In this document: positions 16,258-25,677 of the stretch, one piece after another
Layout of the letters: every line of letters starts with the position of its first letter
How positions within the stretch are numbered: the first letter of the stretch is position 1
Assembly (NCBI GenBank): GCA_963803335.1
Contig: CAWDME010000009.1
Location: forward strand, 186,001 to 250,000
Direction: 5' to 3'
Length of the DNA stretch: 64,000 bases
From: DASSUW01 sp963803335
GTDB lineage: Bacteria > Actinomycetota > Thermoleophilia > Solirubrobacterales > Solirubrobacteraceae
Notes under the pieces: model-generated
Databases searched by the model: none
Told to the model about the DNA's origin: nothing
What the model saw: the letters and a program-made list of their open reading frames with translations, nothing else
Position numbers and translations under genes: made by a program

Positions 16258-17479
16258 CGGCGATCATCCCGGCCGCGACGGTGTCGTTCGTGGCCTCGTC
16301 GATGAGGATGAACGCGCCCGTCGTGCGGTTGTCGGCGTAGGCGTCGAACGCGAGCTCGCCGGCGCAGCGGATCGAGACGCGCGCGATGTCGTTGAGCCCG
16401 ATCGAATCGCCGTGGGGAGCGCTCGACAACGTGGCGACGTCGAGTGCCTCGTGGATGATCTCGAGCCGCGCGCGCTCGGACCGGGCCGTGTGCTTGAACA
16501 GATACCGCCCGCCGGCACGGCCGGCGGACTCGCCCATCCAGCAGACCGTCGCCTCGATGTCGCGCGACGACCGCGCCGGCGCCGCGGCGTCGCAGATCAG
16601 CGTGCCGCGCCCGACGTCGAGCTCGTCCTCGAGCGACAGGGCCACCGAGAGGGGCGCGGAGGCCGAGTCCAGCGGCCCGTCGGGGCCCTCGATCCCGGTG
16701 ACCCGCGTCGTCGACGCACCGACGAGGACTTCGTCGCCGACCCGCACGGCGCCGCCCGCGATCTGCCCCGCGTAGGCGCGCTGCTCGCCGAAGCGGATCA
16801 CGTACTGGACCGGGAAGCGCAGCGGCCCGTCCGCGAGCCCGGCAGCCACCGGCGCGTGCTCGAGGAACTGCAGCAGCGTCGGCCCGCGGTACCAGTCCAT
16901 GTCCGCCGACCGGTCGACGACGTTGTCGCCGCGCAGAGCCGACAACGGGATGCACGCGATCTCCTCGACACCCAGCCGCCCGCCCCACGCGCGGAACTCC
17001 GCGCAGATGCGCCGGAAGGCGTCCTGGTCCCAGCCGACCAGGTCCATCTTGTTGACCGCCAGCACGATCCGCGGAATCCGCAGCAGCCCGGCGATCGCCG
17101 CGTGCCGGCGGCTCTGCGTCAGCAGCCCCTCGCGAGCGTCCACCAGGACCACCGCCACGTCGGCCGTCGACGCCCCCGTGACCATGTTGCGCGTGTACTG
17201 CGCATGCCCGGGCGTGTCGGCGATGATGAACCGGCGGCGCGGAGTGGAGAAGTGCCGGTACGCGACGTCGATCGTGATGCCCTGCTCGCGCTCGGCCCGC
17301 AGCCCGTCCGTCAAACGGGCCAGATCCAACTCGGCGTCCGCGACCTGATCGGCCAGCAGCGCCTTCGAGTCGTACAGCAGCCGCCCGATCAGCGTCGACT
17401 TGCCGTCGTCGACCGACCCGGCCGTCGCGAAGCGGAGCAGCTGCGGCGCGCCCACGGACACCGCGGCGGTCGCGGCCAT
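16247..17479 (-). CDS. cysN: sulfate adenylyltransferase GTPase subunit
   Basis: A 410-residue translation-factor-like GTPase. Motifs are G1 GSVDDGKST (about 21-29), G3 DTPGHAQYT and G4 NKMDLVGW, followed by two beta-barrel domains. With CysD it makes APS from ATP and sulfate, using GTP hydrolysis to drive the reaction. The ATG start overlaps the cysD stop as ATGA, so the two subunits are translationally coupled. The length is normal for the stand-alone subunit; it is not fused to CysC, which follows as its own gene. Confidence 0.95.
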   Translation of the reverse strand: MAATAAVSVGAPQLLRFATAGSVDDGKSTLIGRLLYDSKALLADQVADAELDLARLTDGLRAEREQGITIDVAYRHFSTPRRRFIIADTPGHAQYTRNMVTGASTADVAVVLVDAREGLLTQSRRHAAIAGLLRIPRIVLAVNKMDLVGWDQDAFRRICAEFRAWGGRLGVEEIACIPLSALRGDNVVDRSADMDWYRGPTLLQFLEHAPVAAGLADGPLRFPVQYVIRFGEQRAYAGQIAGGAVRVGDEVLVGASTTRVTGIEGPDGPLDSASAPLSVALSLEDELDVGRGTLICDAAAPARSSRDIEATVCWMGESAGRAGGRYLFKHTARSERARLEIIHEALDVATLSSAPHGDSIGLNDIARVSIRCAGELAFDAYADNRTTGAFILIDEATNDTVAAGMIADAR

Positions 17480-18363
17480 CAGAAGTACCCCTCGCGCTTG
17501 CGGTCCTCCATCGCGGCCTCGGACGTGCGGTCATCCGCGCGCGTCTCGCCCCGCTCGGAGATCCGCGTCGCCGCGATCTCCGCGATCACGTCGTCGAGAG
17601 AGCCGGCACGCGAGCGCACCGCTCCCGTGCACGTCATGTCCCCCACCGTCCGGTAGCGCACCGACTCCACGAACGGCTCCTCGCCATCGCGCAGCGGCAG
17701 GACCCCAGAGACGGCGTAGAGCATCCCGTCACGCGCAAACACCTGCCGCGAGTGCGCGAAGTAGATCGACGGGATCTCCAGGCCCTCGACGCGGATGTAC
17801 TCCCACACGTCGAGCTCCGTCCAATTCGACAGCGGGAACACGCGCACGTGCTCGCCGCGCCGGATCCGGCCGTTGTAGAGATTCCACACCTCCGGCCGCT
17901 GGCGCCGCGGGTCCCATTGCCCGAAGTCGTCGCGGAACGAGAAGATCCGCTCCTTCGCCCGCGCGCGCTCCTCGTCACGCCGCGCGCCGCCGAACGCCGC
18001 GTCGAACCCGTGCTCCTCCAGGGCGTCGAGCAGCGTCGTGGTCTGCAGGCGGTTGCGGGAGGGCTCGTCGCGCACGCGGCCGCGATCGATCGACTCCTGC
18101 ACCGACGCGACGATGATGTCCGGCACCCGGCGGTCGCGGAACTCGATCGCCTCGGGGAAGTTGTGGCCCGTGTCGACGTGCATGACCGCGAACGGCACGT
18201 CGCCCGGCCGGAACGCCTTCTCGGCCAGCCGCAGCAGCACGATCGAGTCCTTGCCGCCGGAGAACAGCAGCACCGGCTTCTCGAACTCCGCCGCGACCTC
18301 GCGGATGATGTGGATCGCCTCGGCCTCGAGGACCTGCAAGTGCGTCGCGGTGCCGGCCGTCAC
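17479..18363 (-). CDS. cysD: sulfate adenylyltransferase small subunit
   Basis: About 294 residues from a GTG that overlaps the upstream tauE-like stop (GTGA). It has the PP-motif LFSGGKDSIVLLRLA (about 32-46) of the adenine nucleotide alpha-hydrolase fold, and MHVDTGHNFPE and RRDEERARAKERIFSFRD typical of CysD. The C-terminus ends KREGYF, the conserved tail of the family. It catalyses adenylylation of sulfate in complex with CysN. The reading frame continues far upstream without a start or matching domain, through the antisense of the neighbouring gene, so the GTG at the overlap was chosen. Confidence 0.95.
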   Translation of the reverse strand: MTAGTATHLQVLEAEAIHIIREVAAEFEKPVLLFSGGKDSIVLLRLAEKAFRPGDVPFAVMHVDTGHNFPEAIEFRDRRVPDIIVASVQESIDRGRVRDEPSRNRLQTTTLLDALEEHGFDAAFGGARRDEERARAKERIFSFRDDFGQWDPRRQRPEVWNLYNGRIRRGEHVRVFPLSNWTELDVWEYIRVEGLEIPSIYFAHSRQVFARDGMLYAVSGVLPLRDGEEPFVESVRYRTVGDMTCTGAVRSRAGSLDDVIAEIAATRISERGETRADDRTSEAAMEDRKREGYF

Positions 18364-19253
18364 GACGGCACCTGCACGGGCCGCGGGTGGCTGCGCCGCC
18401 GCAGCACCGCCCCACAGACCGCGAGGATCAGCAGCGGGATGCCGACGAGGCCGGCGGCCGGGATATCGAGTCCCGCCTTCCCGAGCAGCGCCAGGCTCGA
18501 CGCGAACATCACGGTGCCGAGCGCCAGCCGCAGCCACTCCTGCGGCAGCAGCGTCGAGAGATGCGTGCCGATCCACACGCCCGGGACCGAGCCGATCAGG
18601 ATCGTGCCGGCGAGCCCGTAGTCGATGTTGCCGGAGAACATGTGCGCGATCGCGGCCACCCACAGCAGCACGGCCGCGTGGGCGACATCGGTGCCGACCA
18701 CGCGATGCGGGCTGAGCCGGAAGTAGAGGATCAGGCCGATCGCGATCAGGGTGCCCGAGCCCGCGGACGTGATGCCGAGCACGAACCCGACCGACCCGCC
18801 GAGCGCGGCAGCGACGATCTTGTCCTTCGTGCTCATCACGAACGCCCGCCGCTCGCGCGCCGCCGCGTCGGTGATCACGAGCACGCGCAACAGCACCACG
18901 GTGCCGGTGAGCAGCAGCGCGGTGCCGATCGCGATCAGCATGAACGTGTCGAAACCGTCGCCCCACGCGTCGCGCAGCTTGTCCAGCAGCCAGACGCCGA
19001 GCAGCGCGCCCGGGCACGAGCCGACCGCCAGCCACAGGGCCATGCGCGGGAACACGGTGCCCTTGCGGAAGTGCTGCCAGCCGCCGACGGTCTTGGTGAC
19101 CGCGGCGTACGCGAGGTCGGTGCCGACGGCGACGACCGGCTTGATCCCGAACACGAGGATGAGCAGCGGCGTCATCAGCGACCCGCCGCCCATGCCGGTC
19201 ATGCCGACGAGGATGCCCACGCCGAGGCCGAAGAGGATGAGCGCGGGATCCAT
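18360..19253 (-). CDS. TauE/SafE-family sulfur-compound permease
   Basis: A 297-residue membrane protein with about eight helices and the two repeated glycine-rich halves of the family. The first half has GILVGMTGMGGGSLMTPLL (residues 13-31); the second has LGITSAGSGTLIAIGLILY. TauE/SafE proteins move sulfite, sulfoacetate or other sulfur anions, and members inside cys operons are thought to import sulfate. The location between cysH and cysD supports sulfate or sulfite transport, but direction and substrate are inference. The ATG start overlaps the cysH stop as ATGA. Confidence 0.88.
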   Translation of the reverse strand: MDPALILFGLGVGILVGMTGMGGGSLMTPLLILVFGIKPVVAVGTDLAYAAVTKTVGGWQHFRKGTVFPRMALWLAVGSCPGALLGVWLLDKLRDAWGDGFDTFMLIAIGTALLLTGTVVLLRVLVITDAAARERRAFVMSTKDKIVAAALGGSVGFVLGITSAGSGTLIAIGLILYFRLSPHRVVGTDVAHAAVLLWVAAIAHMFSGNIDYGLAGTILIGSVPGVWIGTHLSTLLPQEWLRLALGTVMFASSLALLGKAGLDIPAAGLVGIPLLILAVCGAVLRRRSHPRPVQVPS

Positions 19254-19894
19254 CAGCTACCGGGAAGGTGCAGGCCGCACTCGATCTTGTCGGTGCCGGC
19301 CCAGCGACCGTCACGGCCACCGCCCGCGACCGTGCAGTGCGTGCAGCCGATCGACTCGTAGCCGCGGTCATGCAACGGGTGGTAGGGGACGTCGTGCTCG
19401 ACCAGGTACCGCCACACATCGCGGGCACTCCAGTCCGCCAGGGGCGCGCACTTGACCTTGCCCGGATGGCCCTCGTCGGGCGCGAGCTTCGGCGTGTCAG
19501 CCCGCGTCGGCGACTGCTCACGCCGCAGGCCGGTGATCCAGGCGTCGACGTCGCTGATCGCCCGCTCGAGCGGCTCGACCTTGCGCATGCCGCAGCAGGC
19601 GTCCGGGTCCTGCTGCCACAGGAGGTCGATCCACTCGCCGCGATAGACGTCGATCTCGATCCCGTAGCGCCGCTCGATCCGTTCCCACATCGCGTACGTC
19701 TCCGGGAACAGCACGCCGGTGTCGAGCGTGAAGACGCGCGCGCTCGGCTCGATGGCCAGCAGCATGTCGAGGATCACCGACGCCTCCTTCTGGAACGAGC
19801 AGGCGACGTACAGGCGCGGGTGGAACTCGTCCACGACGTGGGCGAGAACCTCCTGCGCGCTCAGGGACTCCAGGTCCGGCGGGGCGGCACGCAC
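19253..19894 (-). CDS. cysH: iron-sulfur adenylylsulfate (APS) reductase, CysH family
   Basis: A 213-residue protein with a GTG start. Paired cysteines Cys100-Cys101 (CCGMRKVEPL) and Cys184/Cys187 (SIGCTHCT) are the four ligands of the [4Fe-4S] cluster that marks APS-using reductases. Cys206 in ECGLH is the catalytic thiol. The nucleotide-binding SFQKEASV segment is near residue 33. It reduces APS to sulfite and AMP with thioredoxin. It is the first gene of cysH-tauE-cysD-cysN-cysC, and a 19-bp gap separates it from the ABC permease gene upstream. The sulfite can feed cysteine synthesis or the sqdB enzyme encoded 11 kb away. Confidence 0.94.
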   Translation of the reverse strand: MRAAPPDLESLSAQEVLAHVVDEFHPRLYVACSFQKEASVILDMLLAIEPSARVFTLDTGVLFPETYAMWERIERRYGIEIDVYRGEWIDLLWQQDPDACCGMRKVEPLERAISDVDAWITGLRREQSPTRADTPKLAPDEGHPGKVKCAPLADWSARDVWRYLVEHDVPYHPLHDRGYESIGCTHCTVAGGGRDGRWAGTDKIECGLHLPGS

Positions 19895-19913
19895 GGCCGC
19901 ACAGGTTAGCCGC

Positions 19914-22460
19914 CTACTCGGTTGTCACCGCTCTCAGGACATCCACGCGAGCGGCCCGCCGGGCGGGCGGCACAGCGGCCAGCACGCCCGCGATCCCGGC
20001 GAGGATGAAGACCGCGATCAGCGACCCGATCGGCACCGACAACACGAAGCCCTGGGACGCCAGCGGGCGCGACACGATCACGGCGAAGACGATCCCGAGC
20101 ACGGTGCCCAGCACCGCGCCGATCGCCGCGGTGATCACCGACTCGGCGCGGATCATCCGCTTCACCTGCTTGCGCGACATGCCGACGGCACGCAGCATCC
20201 CGAGCTCACGCGTGCGCTCGTGGACCGACAGCGCGAGCGTGTTGACGATCCCGAGCAGCGCGATGATCACCGACAGCGCGAGCAGCGCGTAGATCAGCGT
20301 CACGAGCCCGTTCACGCCCTTGTTCTGCTCGTCCTTGAAGTCCTGGATCGTCTGCGGTTTGGCGGTCGGGAACCCCTTGAGCGCCTGCTCCTCGGACTTC
20401 TTGAGCTCGTCGCCGTTCGTGCCGGGCGACGAGACGACAAGCGCGAACGCGATGTCCTTGGACTCCCAGTCCTTCACGAGCGAGTCGTTGGAGACCGTGA
20501 CGTCGCCGATCACGCCGGCCTGGGAGTCGTAGGTCCCGGCGATCTTGTACGTGACCTTCTTGCCGCGCGGCGTGATGAACGCGATGTCGTCGCCGACGCC
20601 GAGGTTCTTCCCGTCGGCCCAGTCCTGGCTGACGACCACCTGGTCCGCCGTCAGCTGCGACAGCGCGCTCTGCGAGCCGTTCTTCCACTCGAGCGACAGC
20701 GCCTCGGCCACGGTCTTCGGGTCGACGCCGGTGACGCCGAGGTTCTTGCCATCGCTGACGAGCTTGCCGGTCTCGAAGCGGATGTCGGACACCCCGGCGA
20801 CGCCGGGCACCTTGCGCAACTGCTCGACCACGCCATTCGGCAGCGGCGAGAAGCCGTCCTGGTGGGTGACGATGCCGGCCGCGCGGACCTGCTTGTCGAT
20901 GCCCTCGTTGATCGTCGCGCGGATGCCGGCGGCGAAGATCGCCACGAACACCACGAGCGCGACGCCGATCATCAGCGCCGAGGCGGTGACCGCCGTGCGC
21001 TGCGGCTGGCGGCGGGCGTTCTCGGTCGCCAGGTGACCGGTGAGCCCTGGCAGCGGGCGGCCGACCAGCGCGCTGAGCGGGCGCACCAGCGTCGGCGCGA
21101 GCAGGGCGAAGCCGAACATCATCAGGACGGCGCCGAAGCCGAGCAGCGACGCGGTGGCGTTGGCGTTGCCAGGGTCGCCGAACAGCGCGAAGAGCAGGAT
21201 CGCGAGGCCGATCAGCTCAACCGCTACGGCGACGAAGACCCGCCGCTTGCGCAGGCGGCCGGCGCCCGGCGTGACCGAGTCGCGCATCGCCTCGACCGGC
21301 TCGATCCGCGTGGCGCGGCGCGCGGGCACGAAGCCGGAGACCATCGTGGCGATGATGCCGACGGCGAGCCCGGCGATGATCGTCCGCGCGTGCAGCTGCA
21401 CGCTCGTGTTCCCGAGCTCGAGCCCGAAGGCGCCGAACAGCGCGCGCAGCGCCGGCGCGATGATCAGGCCGCCGATGATGCCGAGGATCGAGGCGCCGAG
21501 GCCGATCACGAACGACTCGGCCATCACCGACTGCAGGACCTGGCGGCGCGAGGCGCCGAGCGTGCGGAACAGCGCGAACTCGCGCGTGCGCTGCGCGACG
21601 GTGACCGTGAACGTGTTGAAGATCAAGAAGCTGCCGACGAGCAGCGCGACGCCCGCGAACACGAGCAGCGCGGTGCGGATGAAGCCGAGCGCGTCGGACA
21701 GGTCCTGCGCCTGCTTCTCGGCCTGCTCCTTGCCGGTGCGGACCGCGAAGTCCTTGCTGCCCAGCTCGCGGACGATCGCCGCCTTGAGGGCCTCCGGCGA
21801 CGTGCCGCTCTTGGCCGCCACCGAGATGTCGTCGTAGCCGTCGTGGCCGGTGACCCGGCGCGCCTCGGGCAGCGTGAACTCCACCAGCCGCGAGCCCGCG
21901 AGGTTCTCCGAGTCGCCCACCGTGGCGACGCCGGCGACCTTGTACTGCTTGGCCGGCTGCTCGCCCTGGACGGTGACGGTGTCGCCCTGATGGAAGTCGT
22001 ACTTGTCGGCGGTCGCCTTGTCGATCACGACCTCGTCGTCGGACTGCGGCGGGCCGCCTTCCTTGTACTCGAACGGGTCGAAGCGCTCGGGCACGGCCGT
22101 GACGGCGATCGTCGGCGGCCCGTGGGACAGGATCGGCTTGCCCTTGCGGTCGAGCAGCGTCACGCTGTTGGACACGGAGCCGGTCGCCTCTTCGACGCCG
22201 GGCACGGACTGCACGCGGGCGAGCGTGTCCTTGGGCATCGTCGGCGGCTGGGCGAAGTCCTCCTCCACCGCGAGGCGCGCCTGGACGGACACGTCGGTGC
22301 CCTTCTGGGTGCGCTCGAACAGGTCCTTGAACGAGGCGTCGATCGTGTCGGTGAAGATGAACGTGCCGGTCACGAACGCGACGCCGATGACGACGGCGAA
22401 GCCCGTGAGCGCCGTGCGCAGCTTGCGGGTCAGCAGACCCTTCAGCCCGGTCTTGAGCAA
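19914..22460 (-). CDS. ABC transporter permease with two FtsX domains (MacB/LolC-like)
   Basis: An 848-residue permease. One N-terminal helix (around 16-36, TGFAVVIGVAFVTGTFIF) is followed by an extracytoplasmic MacB-type domain, a first FtsX block of three helices (about 255-390), a further helix pair (about 415-475), a second large outer domain, and a final FtsX block near 720-840. This double-FtsX layout is typical of actinobacterial export or mechanotransmission ABC systems. The TTG start directly follows the ATPase stop (TAGTTG), so translation is coupled. The substrate could be a peptide or lipid. Control by the neighbouring two-component system is suggested by a shared palindrome. Confidence 0.9.
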   Translation of the reverse strand: MLKTGLKGLLTRKLRTALTGFAVVIGVAFVTGTFIFTDTIDASFKDLFERTQKGTDVSVQARLAVEEDFAQPPTMPKDTLARVQSVPGVEEATGSVSNSVTLLDRKGKPILSHGPPTIAVTAVPERFDPFEYKEGGPPQSDDEVVIDKATADKYDFHQGDTVTVQGEQPAKQYKVAGVATVGDSENLAGSRLVEFTLPEARRVTGHDGYDDISVAAKSGTSPEALKAAIVRELGSKDFAVRTGKEQAEKQAQDLSDALGFIRTALLVFAGVALLVGSFLIFNTFTVTVAQRTREFALFRTLGASRRQVLQSVMAESFVIGLGASILGIIGGLIIAPALRALFGAFGLELGNTSVQLHARTIIAGLAVGIIATMVSGFVPARRATRIEPVEAMRDSVTPGAGRLRKRRVFVAVAVELIGLAILLFALFGDPGNANATASLLGFGAVLMMFGFALLAPTLVRPLSALVGRPLPGLTGHLATENARRQPQRTAVTASALMIGVALVVFVAIFAAGIRATINEGIDKQVRAAGIVTHQDGFSPLPNGVVEQLRKVPGVAGVSDIRFETGKLVSDGKNLGVTGVDPKTVAEALSLEWKNGSQSALSQLTADQVVVSQDWADGKNLGVGDDIAFITPRGKKVTYKIAGTYDSQAGVIGDVTVSNDSLVKDWESKDIAFALVVSSPGTNGDELKKSEEQALKGFPTAKPQTIQDFKDEQNKGVNGLVTLIYALLALSVIIALLGIVNTLALSVHERTRELGMLRAVGMSRKQVKRMIRAESVITAAIGAVLGTVLGIVFAVIVSRPLASQGFVLSVPIGSLIAVFILAGIAGVLAAVPPARRAARVDVLRAVTTE

Positions 22461-23207
22461 CTACGCCACCGCCTTCATCAGGTCGAGCACGCCCTCGGTG
22501 GTCTCGCCGGCGCCGTCGTGCACGACCTTGCCGTCGGTGAGGACCACGATGCGGTCGGCGACCGACGCCGCGTGGGCGTCGTGGGTGACCATCACGACGG
22601 TCTGGCCGAAGTCGTCGACGGCGTGGCGCAGCAGCGCCAGCACCTCGTCCGAGGACTTCGAGTCAAGGTTGCCGGTCGGCTCGTCGGCGAACACGACGGC
22701 CGGGCGGTGGATGAGCGCGCGCGCGACGGCGACGCGCTGCTGCTGGCCGCCGGACAGCTCGGATGGCCGGTGCGTGAGCCGATCGCCGAGCCCGACGGCG
22801 GCGATCAGCGTGTCGTGCCACTCCGTGTCGGGTTTCTTCCCGGCCAGCGTGAGGGGCAGGACGATGTTCTCCTCGGCCGTGAGCACCGGCACGAGGTTGA
22901 AGGCCTGGAAGACGAAGCCGAGACGATCGCGGCGCAGGCGCGTGAGGCCCTTGTCGTCAAGATGCGCGAGCTCCTGCCCGTCCACGATCACCGACCCCGA
23001 CGTGGGCTTGTCGAGGCCCGCCAGCAGGTGCATAAGCGTGGACTTGCCGGACCCGGACGGGCCCATGATCGCGGCGAACTGACCGCTCGGGAAGCCGGTC
23101 GTGATGCCACGGAGGGCGTGCACCGCGGTCTCGCCCTCCCCATAGACCTTGGTGAGCTCAGTGGCGCTGACGATCGTGCTCGAAGAGGAGTCGCTCATGC
23201 GCCTCAT
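22461..23207 (-). CDS. ABC transporter ATP-binding protein (MacB/LolD-like)
   Basis: A 248-residue ATPase with Walker A GPSGSGKST, the signature LSGGQQQR, Walker B VVFADEPTGNLDS and the H-loop VTHD. These mark the LolD/MacB subfamily that pairs with FtsX-type permeases such as the one directly downstream. An ATG nine bases further in (MSDSSSS), preceded by GAGG, is an alternative start. A perfect 16-bp palindrome lies 26 bp upstream of the chosen ATG. The gene begins 59 bp after the response-regulator gene ends, so it may have its own promoter. Confidence 0.93.
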   Translation of the reverse strand: MRRMSDSSSSTIVSATELTKVYGEGETAVHALRGITTGFPSGQFAAIMGPSGSGKSTLMHLLAGLDKPTSGSVIVDGQELAHLDDKGLTRLRRDRLGFVFQAFNLVPVLTAEENIVLPLTLAGKKPDTEWHDTLIAAVGLGDRLTHRPSELSGGQQQRVAVARALIHRPAVVFADEPTGNLDSKSSDEVLALLRHAVDDFGQTVVMVTHDAHAASVADRIVVLTDGKVVHDGAGETTEGVLDLMKAVA

Positions 23208-23232
23208 TGTGCTGTGGGCACGCGGGCGCTCG

Positions 23233-23248
23233 GTACGGCTAGCCGTAC
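23233..23248. promoter_or_regulatory. perfect palindrome, putative response-regulator operator of the ABC unit
   Basis: GTACGGCTAGCCGTAC is its own reverse complement. It lies 26 bp upstream of the ABC ATPase start. A near copy (TACGGC-N2-GCCGTA) sits 30 bp upstream of the receiver / kinase / regulator operon. Matching sequence and matching distance point to one dimeric regulator, most simply the NarL-type protein encoded next door. Binding is inferred, not shown. Confidence 0.55.
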
Positions 23249-23266
23249 GCTAGTGGTCTCGAGCCG

Positions 23267-23932
23267 CTAGGCCTTGAGGTACGCGAGTACCGCCAGCACG
23301 CGGCGGTGATCCTCGACCGTCGGGGTGAGGTCGAGCTTCGAGAAGATCGAGGTGACGTGCTTCTCGACGGCGCGCTCGGTGACGACCAGCGCCTCGGCGA
23401 TCGCCGCGTTCGAGCGGCCCTCCGCCATCAACCCGAGGACCTCGCGCTCGCGCGCCGTCAGCGCGTCCAGCGGATCCTCACGGCGGCGGCGGCCGAGCAG
23501 CAGCGCCACGACCTCGGGGTCGAGCGCCGAGCCGCCCCCGGCAACGCGGCGCACCGCGTCCGTGAACGTCTCGACGTCGGCCACGCGGTCCTTGAGCAGG
23601 TAGCCGGTGCGCTCGGTCGACTCCGACAGCAGCTCGAGCGCGTACGCCTCCTCGACGTACTGCGAGAGCACGAGCACCGCCGTGTCGGGGTGCTCGGCGC
23701 GGATGCGGTGCGCGGCGCGCAGCCCCTCGTCGGTGTGCGTGGGCGGCATCCGCACGTCGACGACCGCGACGTCGGGCCGGTGGGCGCCGACCTTGCGCAG
23801 CAGATCCTCGGCGTCGCCGGCCTGGCCCGCGACCTCGAAGCCGGACTCCTCGAGCAGCCGCGAGAGACCCTCGCGCAGCAGCACGGAGTCGTCGGCGATC
23901 ACAACACGGAGGGCGGTGGCTTCGGTCGTCAT
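23267..23932 (-). CDS. NarL/LuxR-family DNA-binding response regulator
   Basis: A 221-residue protein. The receiver domain (about 8-125) has the acidic pair ADDS, the phosphorylation aspartate in VVDVRMPP (about residue 58) and the lysine in YLLKDRV. A LuxR-type helix-turn-helix follows (about 155-215, LTAREREVLGLMAEGRSNAAIAEAL region). It is coupled to the histidine kinase by an ATGA-type overlap. Palindromes upstream of this operon and of the ABC genes are probable targets. The signal is unknown; by analogy with LiaRS-like systems it could be cell-envelope stress. Confidence 0.93.
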   Translation of the reverse strand: MTTEATALRVVIADDSVLLREGLSRLLEESGFEVAGQAGDAEDLLRKVGAHRPDVAVVDVRMPPTHTDEGLRAAHRIRAEHPDTAVLVLSQYVEEAYALELLSESTERTGYLLKDRVADVETFTDAVRRVAGGGSALDPEVVALLLGRRRREDPLDALTAREREVLGLMAEGRSNAAIAEALVVTERAVEKHVTSIFSKLDLTPTVEDHRRVLAVLAYLKA

Positions 23933-25677
23933 ACGGGTATCTCCGCCCGGAGCCTAGTGCCAGACCCGGCGGGAGAGTCAAGCTCCATACTCCCATCTAA
24001 CGCGGACACGCGGTCGGCCAGTCCCCGCAGGCCGGACCCGCGGCCGGGGTCGGCGCCGCCGATCCCGTCGTCGGCGACCTCCACCACGGCGTGCCCGTTG
24101 TTGCGGCTCACGCGCACCGTGGCTTGGCTCGCGTGGGCGTACTTGACGACATTGGTGAGCGCTTCAGCGACCACGAAGTAGGCGGCGGCCTCGATCGCCT
24201 CGGGCAGCGGATCCTCGGGGACCGCGGCGAGCTCGACCGCGATCGGGGCGCGGCCGGCGAGCGCCTCGAGCGCCGCGCCGAGTCCGCGATCGGACAAGAT
24301 CGCCGGGTGGATGCCGCGCGCGAGCTCACGCAGCTCGCCGAGCGCGAGCGTGAGCTCCTCCTGCGCGCCGTTGAGCAGCGCGTCGGCTCTGTCGGGGTCC
24401 TTGTGGAGCTTGCCCTGCGCCAGCCGGAGCGTGAGCGAGAGCGCGACGAGCCGCTGCTGAGCGCCGTCGTGCAGGTTGCGCTCGAGCCGGCGGCGCTCCT
24501 GCGTGCCGGCCTCGACGATGCGGGCGCGCGAGGCGCGCAGATCCTCCACACGGGCGCGCAGCTGCGCCTGCAGCCGCTCGTTCTCCATCGCGAGGCCGGC
24601 GGCGGCCGCGACCGACCGCAGCAGCTCGGGCTCCTGGCGGAGCGTGATGTCGTGCACGATCGCGCCGACGCGCCGCCCCTCGAGCTCGACGGCGGTCCAG
24701 GCCTGCACGCCGTCTCCGTCCGCCGGCATCTCGACGCGGTGCCCGTCCGAGTCGACCCACTTCTTCTTGTCGTCGAGCCAGAACACGAGGTCGAGCGAGC
24801 GGTCGTTGAGGGCGTCCACGAGCCGGGACCGCAGCGAGCCGGTGCCGGGCGCCTCGCCGAGCGCGAGTAGCAGCTCGGACACGGCGCCCGCGCGGATCAC
24901 GCGGCTGCGCACGAGGCTGAACAGGAACACCCACGGGACCGAGGCGAAGACGAACAGGCCCGCTGTGCTGAGCGCGTCGGTGGCGCCCGAGACGCCGGCG
25001 GCATCGGTGCCGAGCGCGCCCGCGAGCAGCACGAGCATCACGACGCCCGACCACAGCACCGGGGCGAGCGCGCGCCGCTGCGGTGCCGTGGCCTGGCTCC
25101 AGCGGCGCAACAGGATGACCAGCACGACCGCGACGATGGCGACGCCGAGCACCGACGTCACGCCGTTGAAGAGGTCCCGCAGGTCGTCGTTGCGCTCGAT
25201 CAGCAGCGCCGACTCCGGGCAGCCGTCGCAGGGCATGTCGGGGCTGAAGCCCCACAGCAGCTGCGGCAATGGGCCGATCAGCGCGAGCGCGTAGCCCACG
25301 GCGAGCAACGTGGCGTGCCAGCGCTCCTGGAGCCGCCCGTCGGGATACGCGAGCACCATGTGGGCGAAGACGACGAAGTAGACGCTCGAGAGCAGGACGC
25401 CGACCGTGAAGACGATCTGGTTGTCGGATGCGGTCAGCACGCCCAGCGCGAACGTGAAGCCGACGGCGGCCATCAGCGCACCGAAGCGGTTCGTCGGCCG
25501 TCGCCACCAGGCGTACAGGCCGGTGCCGACGAACGACCAGCAGATCACCAGGCCGATGACGATCGACAGCCCGGGGCGGCTGATGTGGTCCGATGAGGCG
25601 ACGAGCGCCGCTGCGGCGGCGCCGACGATGACGCCCGCGAACGCCACGCTGACGAGCGCGCGGCGCAGGCCCGTCAA
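23929..25677 (-). CDS. NarL-type sensor histidine kinase (HisKA_3)
   Basis: A 582-residue kinase. Eight or so hydrophobic helices fill residues 1-285, a short PAS/GAF-like stretch follows (about 300-370), then a coiled segment, the HisKA_3 dimerisation motif with phospho-acceptor His in RRRLERNLHDGAQQRL (near residue 410), and an HATPase_c domain with N-box ALTNVVKYA and G-boxes DDGIGG and GSGLRGL. An outer loop holds a CDGC Cys pair. The TTG start overlaps the receiver gene stop (TTGA). It should phosphorylate the downstream NarL regulator and perhaps the upstream receiver-only protein. Confidence 0.92.
   Translation of the reverse strand: MTGLRRALVSVAFAGVIVGAAAAALVASSDHISRPGLSIVIGLVICWSFVGTGLYAWWRRPTNRFGALMAAVGFTFALGVLTASDNQIVFTVGVLLSSVYFVVFAHMVLAYPDGRLQERWHATLLAVGYALALIGPLPQLLWGFSPDMPCDGCPESALLIERNDDLRDLFNGVTSVLGVAIVAVVLVILLRRWSQATAPQRRALAPVLWSGVVMLVLLAGALGTDAAGVSGATDALSTAGLFVFASVPWVFLFSLVRSRVIRAGAVSELLLALGEAPGTGSLRSRLVDALNDRSLDLVFWLDDKKKWVDSDGHRVEMPADGDGVQAWTAVELEGRRVGAIVHDITLRQEPELLRSVAAAAGLAMENERLQAQLRARVEDLRASRARIVEAGTQERRRLERNLHDGAQQRLVALSLTLRLAQGKLHKDPDRADALLNGAQEELTLALGELRELARGIHPAILSDRGLGAALEALAGRAPIAVELAAVPEDPLPEAIEAAAYFVVAEALTNVVKYAHASQATVRVSRNNGHAVVEVADDGIGGADPGRGSGLRGLADRVSALDGSMELDSPAGSGTRLRAEIPV

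Noticed and set aside
19719..23270. 1183-codon plus-strand frame opposite the ABC genes
   Set aside because: Highly charged, repeat-poor antisense translation; the FtsX permease and ATPase on the minus strand explain the region.
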